In this document: positions 44,025 to 52,675 of the stretch, piece after piece
How the letters are laid out: every line of letters begins with the position of its first letter
Position numbering within the stretch: the first letter of the stretch is position 1
Source: Mycolicibacterium hodleri
GTDB lineage: Bacteria > Actinomycetota > Actinomycetes > Mycobacteriales > Mycobacteriaceae
NCBI RefSeq assembly: GCF_006439015.1
Contig: NZ_RCZG01000016.1
Location: 1-64,000, forward strand
DNA length: 64,000 bases
Direction: 5' to 3'
Made by a program: the position numbers and the translations under genes
Notes under the pieces: generated by a model
The model's input: the letters and a program-made list of their open reading frames with translations, nothing else
Database searches by the model: none
What the model was told of the DNA's origin: nothing

Positions 44025-45488
44025 GTGCTCGTGTCCAACTCAGTTGCGAACCCTGCCGGAAATCTGGCAGTTCAACTCCTGGCCGCCGATGCTCCTGCGC
44101 CCTACCACCACGGACTGTCGCTCCTGCAGGGCTGGCTGCCGCTGACCGTCCAGATCGTCGCGGTCTTGATGCTGGTCGCCGCGGTTGGTTGGCGGACGCG
44201 TCGCTGGCGTCTGGTCTGGCTGCCCGTCGCAATTGCGGTGGGAGTCGGTGTGGCTGCGTGGGCGCACTGGTACGTCGACTCCCAAGGCATGGCGGGTGAC
44301 CCCGCGCCAGACTCGCTCTGGGTGTGGACCGGTCTGACGGGGTTCGCGCTCGCCGCAGCGATATTGGGCTGGCGCGGGGTCCGGTGGCGACGGGTCACCG
44401 CGATCGTCGCCGTCCCGCTGTGCCTGTTGAGCACCGGCCTGGCCCTGAATACCTGGGTCGGCTACTTCCCCACCGTGCAGGTCGCGTGGAATCAGCTCAC
44501 CGCGGGCCCACTGCCCGACGAAACCGACCTCGACACCGTGCAGGCGATGCAGAAGTCGGGCACCCTGCCCGACCACGGCAGCGTCGTGCCGGTCGACATC
44601 CCCTCCACCGCATCGGGATTCAAGCACCGGACGGAGCTGGTCTACCTGCCCCCGCGGTGGTTCGCCTCGAACCCAGCCCCCAAGCTGCCGGTGGTGATGA
44701 TGATCGGCGGCGAGTTCAACACCCCTGCCGACTGGCTGCGCACCGGCAACGCCGCATCCATCGTCGACGCCTTCGCCCAGTCACACGGCGGCAACGCACC
44801 CGTCCTGGTCTTCGTCGACTCCGGCGGATCGTTCAACAACGACACCGAATGCGTCAACGGCGTCCGCGGCAACGTCGCCGACCATCTCACCAAGGACGTC
44901 GTGCCCTACGTCAACGCCACCTTCGGCACCAGGTCCGCGAGCACCGACTGGGGCATCGTCGGCTGGTCGATGGGCGGCACCTGCGCCGTCGACCTGACCG
45001 TCATGCATCCCGAACTGTTCAGCAGCTTCGTCGACATCGCCGGCGACACGGGTCCCAACGCGGGCACCAAGGACCAGACGGTGGAGCGGCTGTACGGCGG
45101 CAACGCAGCGACGTGGGCCGAGTTCGACCCGTCGACGGTGATTGCCAAACACGGCAACTATCAGGGAGTCTCGGGGTGGTTCGCCATCTCGACGGACACC
45201 CCGACCCGACACCAGTTCGCCCAGGGCAACGACGCCGTCGGACTCGGCGGTCGCGACGGCGCCGGCATGCCCACCGATCAAACGCAGGCCGCGAACACGC
45301 TGTGCGGACTCGGTAGGGCGAACGGCATCACGTGTTCGGTCGTGCCCACGACCGGCCGCCACGACTGGCCACTGGCGACGCAGGTCTTCACCGCCGCGCT
45401 GCCCTGGCTGGCGGCTGCCCTGCACACGCCGGGCGTCCCGGCCGTTGCATTGCCGACAGGAGCTCCGATCGCCGCGACGGGCAGTTGA
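44025..45488 (+). CDS. Membrane-anchored esterase (esterase D/antigen 85-like fold)
   Basis: A 487-aa protein. Four hydrophobic spans (about residues 35-155) are followed by an extracytoplasmic alpha/beta hydrolase domain of the esterase D (PF00756) type. The nucleophile is in DWGIVGWSMGGTCAVDL, oxyanion region in PVVMMIGGEFNTPADW, and a probable His is in TGRHDWPLATQVF. Homologues in mycobacteria sit at the cell surface and may act on trehalose or mycolate esters, though the antigen 85 motifs are not evident. Start GTG 44025 or 44031. A long hairpin follows the stop. Confidence 0.8.
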   Translation: MLVSNSVANPAGNLAVQLLAADAPAPYHHGLSLLQGWLPLTVQIVAVLMLVAAVGWRTRRWRLVWLPVAIAVGVGVAAWAHWYVDSQGMAGDPAPDSLWVWTGLTGFALAAAILGWRGVRWRRVTAIVAVPLCLLSTGLALNTWVGYFPTVQVAWNQLTAGPLPDETDLDTVQAMQKSGTLPDHGSVVPVDIPSTASGFKHRTELVYLPPRWFASNPAPKLPVVMMIGGEFNTPADWLRTGNAASIVDAFAQSHGGNAPVLVFVDSGGSFNNDTECVNGVRGNVADHLTKDVVPYVNATFGTRSASTDWGIVGWSMGGTCAVDLTVMHPELFSSFVDIAGDTGPNAGTKDQTVERLYGGNAATWAEFDPSTVIAKHGNYQGVSGWFAISTDTPTRHQFAQGNDAVGLGGRDGAGMPTDQTQAANTLCGLGRANGITCSVVPTTGRHDWPLATQVFTAALPWLAAALHTPGVPAVALPTGAPIAATGS

Positions 45489-45526
45489 CCCCGGCGCGGA
45501 CGTCGAGATCGACGTTTTGCCGGGGT
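45488..45526 (+). terminator. Two-part hairpin after the esterase gene
   Basis: ACCCCGGC (45488-45495) pairs with GCCGGGGT (45519-45526), and inside them ACGTCGA (45500-45506) pairs with TCGACGT (45509-45515) around a GA loop. The structure starts at the last base of the stop codon. TTT lies in the inner bulge, and no U-tract follows; the stability supports a terminator of the mycobacterial type. Confidence 0.7.
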
Positions 45527-45579
45527 TGTGCGAGGAGGGATCTGCGAATCGTGGATCTCGCGGACGCCCGGCACCCGCC

Positions 45580-46506
45580 TCAGTCGTCGAGCGTCCGCAG
45601 GACGGCGCGGGTGCGGGCCTGTCCCTCGGGCGAGTGGTCGAACGTGGCGGCGACGTACTCGTCCACCCCGGCCGCGCTCAATTCGGCGAGCCGGTCCTTG
45701 ACGGTGGCCTCGTCGCCGATGATCGCGGCGTCCTCGGGGCCTGCATAGCCTTCGCGATCGAGCATGGCCCGGTAGGAGGGCAGGTACCCGTACATCGCGA
45801 ACTGTTCGGCAGCCTGTTTGCGCGCGCCGTCGACGTCGTCGGTGACACTCACCGGGAGACAGGCGACCACCCGGACCGCATCCTCGGGCCGCCCCGCGTC
45901 GGCGGCAGCCTGCCGCAGCGACGGAGTGACGTGCCCGGCCAACGTCTTGGGCCCCGTCATCCAGGTGCACGTGCCCGCGGTGCGACGGCCCGCGATCTTC
46001 AACAGCTGCGGACCGAGCGCCGCGATGTACACGTCGGGCCGCGGCGCACCCCCGATCATCAACGCGCCGCGAGTGGTCAGGATCTCGCCCTCCGCGGCGG
46101 CCGGTTCACCCGCCAGGAGTGGCAGGAGGCCGTCGAGGAATTCGTTCAGTCTGCGCACCGGCCTGTCCCACGGAATTCCCCACATGCCCTCGGTGACGGC
46201 CTGGTGTGTCATGCCGAGGCCGAGGATCAACCGGCCGTGCGAGACGAGGCTGACCGTCAGCGCTCGTTGCGCCATTTGCATCGGATGCTGGTTCTGGATG
46301 GGGACGACGCCGGTGGCAACCTCGATGTCGTCGACCTCGCGCAGCGCCACGGCCAGCACCGTGAGAAGGTCTGGCTCATACGGTAATTGGCTCATCCACA
46401 GCCGACGGAAGCCCTCCTCGCGCAGCATCGCGAGGTTCTGCACGCATGCCTCGACCGGGTTGTCGATACCCGCTCCACTGAGTTGCCCGAACATACTGAC
46501 CTGCAT
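45580..46506 (-). CDS. Luciferase-like (LLM) F420-dependent oxidoreductase
   Basis: A 308-aa TIM-barrel protein of the bacterial luciferase-like family, F420 subgroup: EEGFRRLWMSQLPYEPDLLT, ATGVVPIQNQHPMQMAQRAL, SHGRLILGLGMTHQAVTEGM and IAALGPQLLKIAGRRTAGTC are all standard. It transfers hydride between reduced F420 and an unknown substrate. ATG 46506 is preferred, with GGAG ten bases upstream; GTG 46515 is an alternative. It is convergent with the esterase and divergent from the TDT transporter. Confidence 0.9.
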   Translation of the reverse strand: MQVSMFGQLSGAGIDNPVEACVQNLAMLREEGFRRLWMSQLPYEPDLLTVLAVALREVDDIEVATGVVPIQNQHPMQMAQRALTVSLVSHGRLILGLGMTHQAVTEGMWGIPWDRPVRRLNEFLDGLLPLLAGEPAAAEGEILTTRGALMIGGAPRPDVYIAALGPQLLKIAGRRTAGTCTWMTGPKTLAGHVTPSLRQAAADAGRPEDAVRVVACLPVSVTDDVDGARKQAAEQFAMYGYLPSYRAMLDREGYAGPEDAAIIGDEATVKDRLAELSAAGVDEYVAATFDHSPEGQARTRAVLRTLDD

Positions 46507-46588
46507 GACTCGCACGCTCCTTTGCGTTCGCCGGTCTACATCGAAGCATGACGACCGCTGCCCGCCATAGGGTGTTCAATGTCGAAGC

Positions 46589-47725
46589 ATGACGAGACCA
46601 ACCATGACGACCGAAGCGGCGCGACTCCAGAATTTCGGGCCCAACTGGTTCGCCTCGGTGATGGGCACGGGCATCGTCGCGACCGCGGGTGCGACGTTGC
46701 CGATTCACGCGCCGGGTCTGCACGTGTTCTCCCGTGTCGTGTGGGTGGTGGCCGCCGCCCTGCTGGTGGTCCTGTTGGTAGCAGTGACGGTGCAGTGGTT
46801 CCGCCATCCGACGGTGGCGCGGGCCCATTCCCGCAACCCGCAGATGGCGCACTTCTACGGTGCCGCCCCCATGGCGTTGATGACGGTCGGGTCGGGGGCA
46901 GTACTGATCGGCAAGGACCTGATCGGGGCGCGCATTGCGGTCGACCTCGCCTGGGTGTTGTGGACGGCAGGCACCATCGGCGGTCTCTTCACGGCAGCGA
47001 CGATCCCCTTCCTGATGTTCACCCAGCTCAACGTCGAACCCGACGCGGCCTTCGGTGGCTGGCTCATGCCCGTGGTGCCGCCGATGGTGTCGGCCGCCGC
47101 GGGTGCCCTGCTGATCCCGCACATGGCGCCGGGCACCGGACGTACCACGATGTTGTACGGCTGCTACGCCATGTTCGGACTTTCGCTGATCGCGGCGCTG
47201 ATCATCATCAGCATGATCTGGAGCAGGCTGGCCCTCTACGGCACCTCCGGCACGGCGCGGGTGCCGACGCTCTGGATCGTCCTTGGTCCGCTGGGGCAGG
47301 GCATCACGGCTGCGGGGCTGCTCGGGACGGCGGCGGCGTTGGCGGTGCCACCCGAACTCGCCAACGCCATGAACGTCTTCGCGATCCTGTTCGGCGTGCC
47401 CGTGTGGGGCTTCGCGATGTTGTGGATCGTGCTGGCGGCCGAGTTGACGGTGCGCACGCTGCGACGCGGGATGCCCTTCGCCCTGACGTGGTGGAGCCTG
47501 ACGTTCCCCGTCGGCACGTTCGTGACGGGCACGACGCAATTGGCGGTGCACACCGGTCTGCCGGCGTTCAAGGTGGCCGCGGTGATCGCTTATGCGGGAC
47601 TCCTCGGCACGTGGGGGCTGGTCGCCGTCAGGACAGCGCGCGGCAGCGTGCAGGGAAACCTATTCGCGGCGCCACCCGCCAATGCGGGTCCGATCAAGGC
47701 GTACAAGGACCCGCCGCCTGCTTAA
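46589..47725 (+). CDS. TDT-family transporter (tellurite-resistance/dicarboxylate type)
   Basis: A 378-aa membrane protein with about ten spans and the TDT-family N-terminal signature QNFGPNWFASVMGTGIVATA. TehA, malate and sulfite exporters share this fold. The sequence TPFLMFTQ-like TIPFLMFTQLNVEPDAAFGG and WLMPVVPPMVSAAAGALLIP are the conserved core. The substrate is not predictable; sulfite or C4-dicarboxylate are possible. A second ATG is at 46604. Its last four bases overlap the convergent SRPBCC gene. Confidence 0.88.
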   Translation: MTRPTMTTEAARLQNFGPNWFASVMGTGIVATAGATLPIHAPGLHVFSRVVWVVAAALLVVLLVAVTVQWFRHPTVARAHSRNPQMAHFYGAAPMALMTVGSGAVLIGKDLIGARIAVDLAWVLWTAGTIGGLFTAATIPFLMFTQLNVEPDAAFGGWLMPVVPPMVSAAAGALLIPHMAPGTGRTTMLYGCYAMFGLSLIAALIIISMIWSRLALYGTSGTARVPTLWIVLGPLGQGITAAGLLGTAAALAVPPELANAMNVFAILFGVPVWGFAMLWIVLAAELTVRTLRRGMPFALTWWSLTFPVGTFVTGTTQLAVHTGLPAFKVAAVIAYAGLLGTWGLVAVRTARGSVQGNLFAAPPANAGPIKAYKDPPPA

Positions 47726-48153
47726 CCCTCGAGCGCCTTCGCGCAGCCGGCGAGAATCTGGACGAACCCCGAGCGCAGCAAAGGCGCGGTGAGCGCCTCC
47801 AGCACCTTTCCGCCTGTACGGACGGGATGGGTGTAGGTGGTCGTCCAGTCGACGTGCGTTCCATCGCCCGACGGAGAGCAGGAGACGGTGCCGCCTTCGT
47901 GATCCAGCGGCGGAATCGACCGCACGATCCGGTAGGAGTAGCTCCGAGGGGCGTCGTACGCCGTGATCTCCTCGCGTAACCACATGCCTGCCGCGATCGC
48001 TTCCCGTACCGCACCTGTGCCGGGTGTCGAGGCGTCGCTCCAGCGGGCGCGGAGCATGAGGCGAGCGGCAGTCAGGTTGATCGGATCGGCCAGCCAATCG
48101 AACACGCGTTCCGGAGAAGCGGCAATCGTGCGCTGAACGTGTATGCGAACCAT
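47722..48153 (-). CDS. SRPBCC-family protein
   Basis: A 143-aa START/Bet v 1-like protein: VHVQRTIAASPERVFDWLAD at the N terminus, EEITAYDAPRSYSYRIV in the middle and HVDWTTTYTHPVRTGGKVLE before the C-terminal helix. SRPBCC proteins bind hydrophobic ligands in a deep cavity. It starts at ATG 48153 and lies downstream of fadA2 in the same direction, from which a long hairpin separates it. Confidence 0.85.
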   Translation of the reverse strand: MVRIHVQRTIAASPERVFDWLADPINLTAARLMLRARWSDASTPGTGAVREAIAAGMWLREEITAYDAPRSYSYRIVRSIPPLDHEGGTVSCSPSGDGTHVDWTTTYTHPVRTGGKVLEALTAPLLRSGFVQILAGCAKALEG

Positions 48154-48171
48154 TGGCTAAAAGTAAGTGCC

Positions 48172-48211
48172 CCGTGTTGCCGTCGGGTCGGGGGGTCAGA
48201 CGGCAACACGG
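48172..48211 (-). terminator. Hairpin terminator between fadA2 and the SRPBCC gene
   Basis: CCGTGTTGCCGTC (48172-48184) and GACGGCAACACGG (48199-48211) pair perfectly over 13 bases with a 14-base loop. On the minus strand it lies about 60 bases after the fadA2 stop and is followed by a T-rich stretch (TTACTTTTAG). Confidence 0.65.
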
Positions 48212-48269
48212 AGCTATTACACGTATCGACTTCTCGTCGTCGGCCGTTACACCCGCCGACGAGGAGCCA

Positions 48270-49583
48270 TCACGCCTCCAGAATCGCGGTGACGCCTTGG
48301 CCTCCGGCCGCACAGATCGAGATGAGGCCGCGTACTGGCTGTCCAGTTTCTGCCTTCTTCTCCGCCAGCTGTTTGGCCAGTTGCCCCACGATGCGTCCGC
48401 CCGTCGCAGCGAAGGGGTGACCTGCCGCCAGCGAGGACCCGTTGACGTTGAGCTTCGATCGGTCGATGGTGCCGAGCGGGGCGTCGAGGCCGAGCCGCTC
48501 CTTGCAGTACTCCTCGGAATCCCAGGCCGCGAGGGTGGCGAGCACGACTGACGCGAACGCCTCGTGGATCTCGTAGAAGTCGAAGTCCTGCAGCGCCAAG
48601 CCATTGCGGGCCAGCAGTCGCGGCACCGCGTAGGTGGGCGCCATCAGCAGACCGTCGTCACCGTTGACATAGTCGACCGCCGCCGTCTCGCCGTCGACGA
48701 AGTAGGCCAGCACCGGAATCCCGTGCTCGGCGGCCCACTCATCGGTGGACAGCAGCGCCACCGAGGCGCCGTCGGTCAGCGGCGTCGAGTTGCCTGCCGT
48801 CATGGTCGCATCGCCGTTCTTCGCGCCGAAAACCGGCTTCAGCTTGGCGAGCTTCTCGGCCGTCGAGTCGGCACGCAGATTGTTGTCGCGGTAGAGACCA
48901 AGGAACGGGCTGACGAGGTCGTCGAAGAATCCGCGGTCGTAGGCCGCGGCCATGTTTTGGTGGCTGGCCGCGGCAAGCGCGTCCTGGTCGACGCGCTTCA
49001 CGCCCATCTGCTTGGCGGTGACGGCAGCATGCTCGCCCATCGACATGCCGGTGCGGGGCTCTCCGTTGGTGGGGATCTCGACGCCGATCGCGGCGGGCAA
49101 CTTGCCGACCAGCTTGAGCCGATCGACGTTGGACTTGGCGCGACGCAGACCCAGCAGGACGCGACGCAGGTCATCGCCGAATGCGATGGGCGCGTCCGAG
49201 GTGGTGTCGACGCCTCCCGCCACCGCCGAGTCGTACTGGCCGAGGGCAATCCCGTTGGCCACCGCGATGGTCGATTGCAGGCCCGTGCCGCAGGCCTGCT
49301 GCAGGTCGTAGGCGGGTGTGTACGGCGACAGTGCGCTGCCGAGCACGCACTCCCGCATCAGGTTGAAGTCGCGGCTGTGCTTGAGCACCGCACCGCCGAC
49401 TACAGCGCCGAGGCGTTCACCCTTCAGGTTGAACCGGTCGACGAGGCCGCCGAGTGCGGCAGTGAACATGTCCTGGTTCGACGCGTTTGCATAGGCGCCG
49501 TCCGAGCGTGCGAAGGGAATCCTATTTCCGCCGAGAATTGCCACTCGACGGGTTGCCGTGCGCGGGGACTGAGTGTCGGCCAC
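48270..49583 (-). CDS. fadA2: Acetyl-CoA acetyltransferase FadA2 (thiolase)
   Basis: A 437-aa thiolase that cleaves 3-oxoacyl-CoA in beta-oxidation or forms acetoacetyl-CoA in reverse. The acyl-binding Cys is in QQACGTGLQS (about residue 95); catalytic His and the second Cys are in SLAAGHPFAATGGR and SICAAGGQG, and EIHEAFASV is also present. GTG 49583, with GGAG six bases upstream, matches the usual start of mycobacterial FadA2; ATGs at 49589 and 49595 are in frame. It is divergent from fabG4, with a shared operator between them. Confidence 0.95.
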   Translation of the reverse strand: MADTQSPRTATRRVAILGGNRIPFARSDGAYANASNQDMFTAALGGLVDRFNLKGERLGAVVGGAVLKHSRDFNLMRECVLGSALSPYTPAYDLQQACGTGLQSTIAVANGIALGQYDSAVAGGVDTTSDAPIAFGDDLRRVLLGLRRAKSNVDRLKLVGKLPAAIGVEIPTNGEPRTGMSMGEHAAVTAKQMGVKRVDQDALAAASHQNMAAAYDRGFFDDLVSPFLGLYRDNNLRADSTAEKLAKLKPVFGAKNGDATMTAGNSTPLTDGASVALLSTDEWAAEHGIPVLAYFVDGETAAVDYVNGDDGLLMAPTYAVPRLLARNGLALQDFDFYEIHEAFASVVLATLAAWDSEEYCKERLGLDAPLGTIDRSKLNVNGSSLAAGHPFAATGGRIVGQLAKQLAEKKAETGQPVRGLISICAAGGQGVTAILEA

Positions 49584-49642
49584 GTTCATCTCCATTGCTT
49601 GAATGTGGTTGCTGGGTGTCGGGGGTCATACTACCCACCGTT

Positions 49643-49658
49643 CTTACTCTGGAGTAAG
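49643..49658. promoter_or_regulatory. Palindromic operator between fadA2 and fabG4
   Basis: CTTACTC-TG-GAGTAAG is a perfect inverted repeat with seven-base arms, of the size bound by TetR dimers. CTTACTCTGG is repeated just upstream of the TetR gene at 52652-52661, so that regulator is the likely ligand and would control both divergent genes. Confidence 0.65.
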
Positions 49659-49730
49659 TTCGTGACCGATACGACAGTCCTGGGTACTCCATCTTCAGTA
49701 AGTACCCGTTTCTCCCCGAAAGGCAGCTCT

Positions 49731-51095
49731 GTGGCTTCCGACCTGTTCTCGCAAGTGGTCAACTCCGGTCCCGGGTCGTTCCTGGCCAAGCAACTGGGCG
49801 TCCCGCAGCCGGAGACCCTCCGGCGCTACCGCGAGGGCGAGCCGGCACTCGCCGGACCCCTGCTGATCGGCGGCGATGGGCGCGTCGCCGAACCTCTTCG
49901 CACCGCACTGGCCGAAGACTATGACCTCGTCGGTGACAACGTCGGCGGCCGCTGGGCCGACACGTTCGGCGGCCTGGTCTTCGACGCCACCGGAATCACC
50001 ACCCCCGAGGGACTCAAGGCGCTGCGCGAGTTCTTCACCCCGGTGCTCCGCAACATCGGCTCCAGCGGACGCGTCGTCGTCATAGGAACCACGCCCGACC
50101 AGACGGCCAGCGTCGACGAGCGCATCGCCCAACGGGCGTTGGAGGGGTTCACCCGATCGCTCGGCAAGGAACTGCAACACGGCGCGACCATCGGACTGAT
50201 CTACCTGGCCGCGGACGCCAAACCTGCGGCCACCGGCATCGAGTCGACCGTGCGATTCCTGCTGTCGGCCAAGTCGGCCTACGTCGATGCGCAGGTGTTC
50301 TACGTCGACGCCAAGGACTCGGCGCCACCGGCCGACTGGGACAAGCCGCTCGAGGGCAAGGTCGCGTTGGTGACGGGCGCCGCCCGAGGCATCGGCGCCG
50401 AGATCGCCAAGGTCTTCGCCCGCGACGGGGCCAAGGTTGTCGCGATCGACGTAGAAAACTCAGCGGAGGCACTCGCCGAGACGGCTACCAAGGTGGGCGG
50501 AACGGCGCTGGCCCTCGACGTCACCGCCGCCGACGCCGTCGACCGCATCACCGAGCATCTGCGCGAGCACTACTCCGACTTCAACGGGGGCAAGGCCGAC
50601 GTACTGGTGAACAACGCCGGCATCACCCGCGACAAGCTGCTGGCCAACATGGACGACGGGCGCTGGGACTCGGTCGTCGCGGTCAATCTGCTCGCCCCGC
50701 AACGGCTCGCCCAGGGCTTGGTGGACAACGGCACGATCGGCGAGGGTGGCCGCGTCGTCGGTCTCTCCTCGATGGCGGGCATCGCGGGCAACCGCGGCCA
50801 GACCAACTACGCCGCCACCAAGGCAGGCATGATCGGTATGACGCAGGCCCTCGCACCGATATTCGGCGAGAAGGGCATCACGATCAACGCCATCGCACCG
50901 GGATTCATCGAGACCAAGATGACGGAGGCGATCCCCTTGGCCACCCGTGAGGTCGGCCGTCGACTCAACTCCCTGTTCCAGGGCGGCCAGCCCGTCGACG
51001 TTGCCGAGGCCATCGCATACTTCGCCAGTCCCGCCTCGAATGCCGTCACCGGCAATACCATTCGGGTGTGCGGCCAGGCCATGTTGGGGGCGTGA
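49731..51095 (+). CDS. fabG4: High-molecular-weight 3-ketoacyl-ACP/CoA reductase FabG4
   Basis: A 454-aa double-domain SDR, the same length as the M. tuberculosis protein. The first half is a degenerate flavodoxin/Rossmann-like domain (DLFSQVVNSGPGSFLAKQLG to VYLA), the second a functional reductase with VTGAARGIGAEIAKVFARD, VNNAGITRDKLL and the SSMAGI/NYAATKAG catalytic Ser, Tyr and Lys. It uses NADH to reduce 3-ketoacyl thioesters. GTG 49731 follows GAAAGG; an in-frame GTG at 49662 touches the operator. htdX follows at 51133. Confidence 0.95.
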   Translation: MASDLFSQVVNSGPGSFLAKQLGVPQPETLRRYREGEPALAGPLLIGGDGRVAEPLRTALAEDYDLVGDNVGGRWADTFGGLVFDATGITTPEGLKALREFFTPVLRNIGSSGRVVVIGTTPDQTASVDERIAQRALEGFTRSLGKELQHGATIGLIYLAADAKPAATGIESTVRFLLSAKSAYVDAQVFYVDAKDSAPPADWDKPLEGKVALVTGAARGIGAEIAKVFARDGAKVVAIDVENSAEALAETATKVGGTALALDVTAADAVDRITEHLREHYSDFNGGKADVLVNNAGITRDKLLANMDDGRWDSVVAVNLLAPQRLAQGLVDNGTIGEGGRVVGLSSMAGIAGNRGQTNYAATKAGMIGMTQALAPIFGEKGITINAIAPGFIETKMTEAIPLATREVGRRLNSLFQGGQPVDVAEAIAYFASPASNAVTGNTIRVCGQAMLGA

Positions 51096-51104
51096 GGTGA
51101 CGGC

Positions 51105-51122
51105 GGGCAGGAGCGAAGCGAC
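51105..51122 (-). repeat. Dispersed GC-rich element, copy before htdX
   Basis: GGGCAGGAGCGAAGCGAC on the plus strand is the complement of the GTCGCTTCGCTCCTGCCC core found at 55699, 62831 and twice near 63700. It lies 11 bases before the htdX start and GGGG within the adjacent sequence may serve as ribosome-binding site. Confidence 0.8.
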
Positions 51123-51132
51123 AAGGGGAACA

Positions 51133-51978
51133 ATGAGTAGTCAGCCGAGTGGGCTTCGCAACATGGCCTTGGCCGCCGCCGGAGCATTGCCGTTCGTCTC
51201 GCGCGGGGACGCGATCCCCCAACGGACGGCCACGGTCTCAGACCTCGCCATCGACCGGGCCAACGTTGCTGCCTACGCCGCGGTGACCGGGTTGCGGTTT
51301 GGTGACACGGTGCCGCTGACCTATCCGTTCGCCTTGACGTTCCCATCGGTGATGTCACTGGTCAGCGGGTTCGACTTCCCCTTCGCCGCAATGGGATCGG
51401 TTCACGTCGAGAACCACATCACCCAACACCGGCCCATCGCCGTCACCGACACCGTCGGCGTCAAGGTGCATGCGGAGAATCTGCGGGAGCACCGCAAGGG
51501 GCTGCTGGTCGACCTCATCACCGACGTCAGCGTCGGCAACGAGACCGCGTGGCACCAGGTGACGACGTTCCTGCATCAGCAGCGAACCAGCCTGTCGGAT
51601 GAACCCAAGCCGGAGCAGAAGAAGCAGCGCAAGCTGCCACCGCCGAATGCGGTCCTGCACATCACGCCCGGCCAGATCCGTCAATACGCGTCTGTCGGCG
51701 GCGACCACAATCCGATCCACACCAGTTCGATCGGTGCGAAGCTGTTCGGCTTTCCCACCTCGATCGCCCACGGAATGTTCAGCGCCGCAGCCGTACTGGC
51801 CAACATCGAAGGCCAGTTCCCCGACGCCGTCGAGTACTCGGTGCGCTTCGGCAAGCCGGTACTGCTACCCGCCCGCGTAGGCCTCTACGTGGATCGCGTG
51901 GCCAATGGCTGGGAACTGGCGCTGCGCAACATGTCCAAGGGTTATCCGCACCTGACGGGAACGGTCACCGCCCTCTAG
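51133..51978 (+). CDS. htdX: 3-hydroxyacyl-thioester dehydratase HtdX (MaoC-like)
   Basis: A 281-aa double hot-dog dehydratase, close in length to mycobacterial HtdX. The active-site motif GGDHNPIHTSSIGAKLFG, with the Asp and His of R-hydratases, precedes FPTSIAHGMFSAAAVLANIE. It hydrates or dehydrates acyl thioesters and works with FabG4. ATG 51133 follows AAGGGGAAC; the frame reaches back to 50947 inside fabG4 and is rejected there. The gene is convergent with the TetR gene. Confidence 0.93.
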   Translation: MSSQPSGLRNMALAAAGALPFVSRGDAIPQRTATVSDLAIDRANVAAYAAVTGLRFGDTVPLTYPFALTFPSVMSLVSGFDFPFAAMGSVHVENHITQHRPIAVTDTVGVKVHAENLREHRKGLLVDLITDVSVGNETAWHQVTTFLHQQRTSLSDEPKPEQKKQRKLPPPNAVLHITPGQIRQYASVGGDHNPIHTSSIGAKLFGFPTSIAHGMFSAAAVLANIEGQFPDAVEYSVRFGKPVLLPARVGLYVDRVANGWELALRNMSKGYPHLTGTVTAL

Positions 51979-51987
51979 GGCACCGCT

Positions 51988-52043
51988 GAGCAGACACATA
52001 AGTACCGCGAAACGCCGGGTTACGGGGACCTATGCGTCTGCTC
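51988..52043. terminator. Bidirectional terminator candidate between htdX and tetR
   Basis: GAGCAGACACATA (51988-52000) and TATGCGTCTGCTC (52031-52043) pair at 12 of 13 positions around a 30-base loop. The right arm covers the last codons of the tetR gene. No U-tract is present. Confidence 0.4.
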
Positions 52044-52647
52044 GGAAGGGAATCTCTGCCGGCCTACCCTTCAGGCCGCGCCAGAACAGGTTGATCATCA
52101 GCTCGGCGGCCTCGTGAACGTCGGCGTCGCCGGTGCTCACTCGCGTCGCAACGGCCTCACCGGCACCCACCAGCGCAACGGCCATCATGTCGAAATCGGT
52201 GTCCGGCTGAGGGTTTCGAGTACCCGACTGAAGCAGTCTGCCGACCAGATCGATGATCCGCTCGCGGCCCTCGCGCACCGTGTGGGCGAACGCCTGCGAA
52301 CTGGTCGCCTGGGTGTAAAGCACCATCCAGGAGGCGCGGTTGGTGTCGATGTAGCTGAGGAACGCCACCACCGCGGTGCGCAGTAGATCCTTGGGGTTTT
52401 CGGTGAAGTCGATCTCGGCGCGCACCGATTCCACGAAGCGGCCCAGCTCACGATCCAGGCAGGCGCCGAACAGTTCCTCCTTGGAACCGTAGTAGAGATA
52501 CAACATCGGCTTGGAAATCTCGGCCTGCGCGGCGATCGCGTCCATCGAGGTCTCGTGATACCCGTTCACCGAAAACATCTGTACGGCGGCATCGAGCATC
52601 TGTTGCTCACGGACCGCGCGCGGCAACCGCTTCGTTCCACCTGCCAT
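52030..52647 (-). CDS. TetR-family regulator (Rv0238 type)
   Basis: A 205-aa TetR regulator. The DNA-binding helix-turn-helix is AVQMFSVNGYHETSMDAIAA, then AEISKPMLYLYYGSKEELFG; the C-terminal ligand domain is less conserved. In M. tuberculosis the equivalent gene also lies beside htdX/fabG4/lpqI. The half-operator CTTACTCTGG five bases before its start, identical to part of the fadA2/fabG4 operator, suggests autoregulation and control of the lipid genes. ATG 52647 follows a weak ribosome-binding site. Confidence 0.9.
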   Translation of the reverse strand: MAGGTKRLPRAVREQQMLDAAVQMFSVNGYHETSMDAIAAQAEISKPMLYLYYGSKEELFGACLDRELGRFVESVRAEIDFTENPKDLLRTAVVAFLSYIDTNRASWMVLYTQATSSQAFAHTVREGRERIIDLVGRLLQSGTRNPQPDTDFDMMAVALVGAGEAVATRVSTGDADVHEAAELMINLFWRGLKGRPAEIPFRADA

Positions 52648-52651
52648 CAGC

Positions 52652-52661
52652 CCAGAGTAAG
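52652..52661 (-). promoter_or_regulatory. Operator half-site before the TetR gene
   Basis: CTTACTCTGG on the minus strand repeats ten bases of the palindrome between fadA2 and fabG4. Only one arm is clear, so binding may be weaker. Confidence 0.5.
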
Positions 52662-52675
52662 CACTCGCGGCGGTT

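Noticed and set aside
49662..49730. Upstream in-frame GTG start for fabG4
   Set aside because: It would begin four bases after the TetR-type operator and add 23 residues not found in FabG4; GTG 49731 gives the standard 454 residues with a ribosome-binding site.
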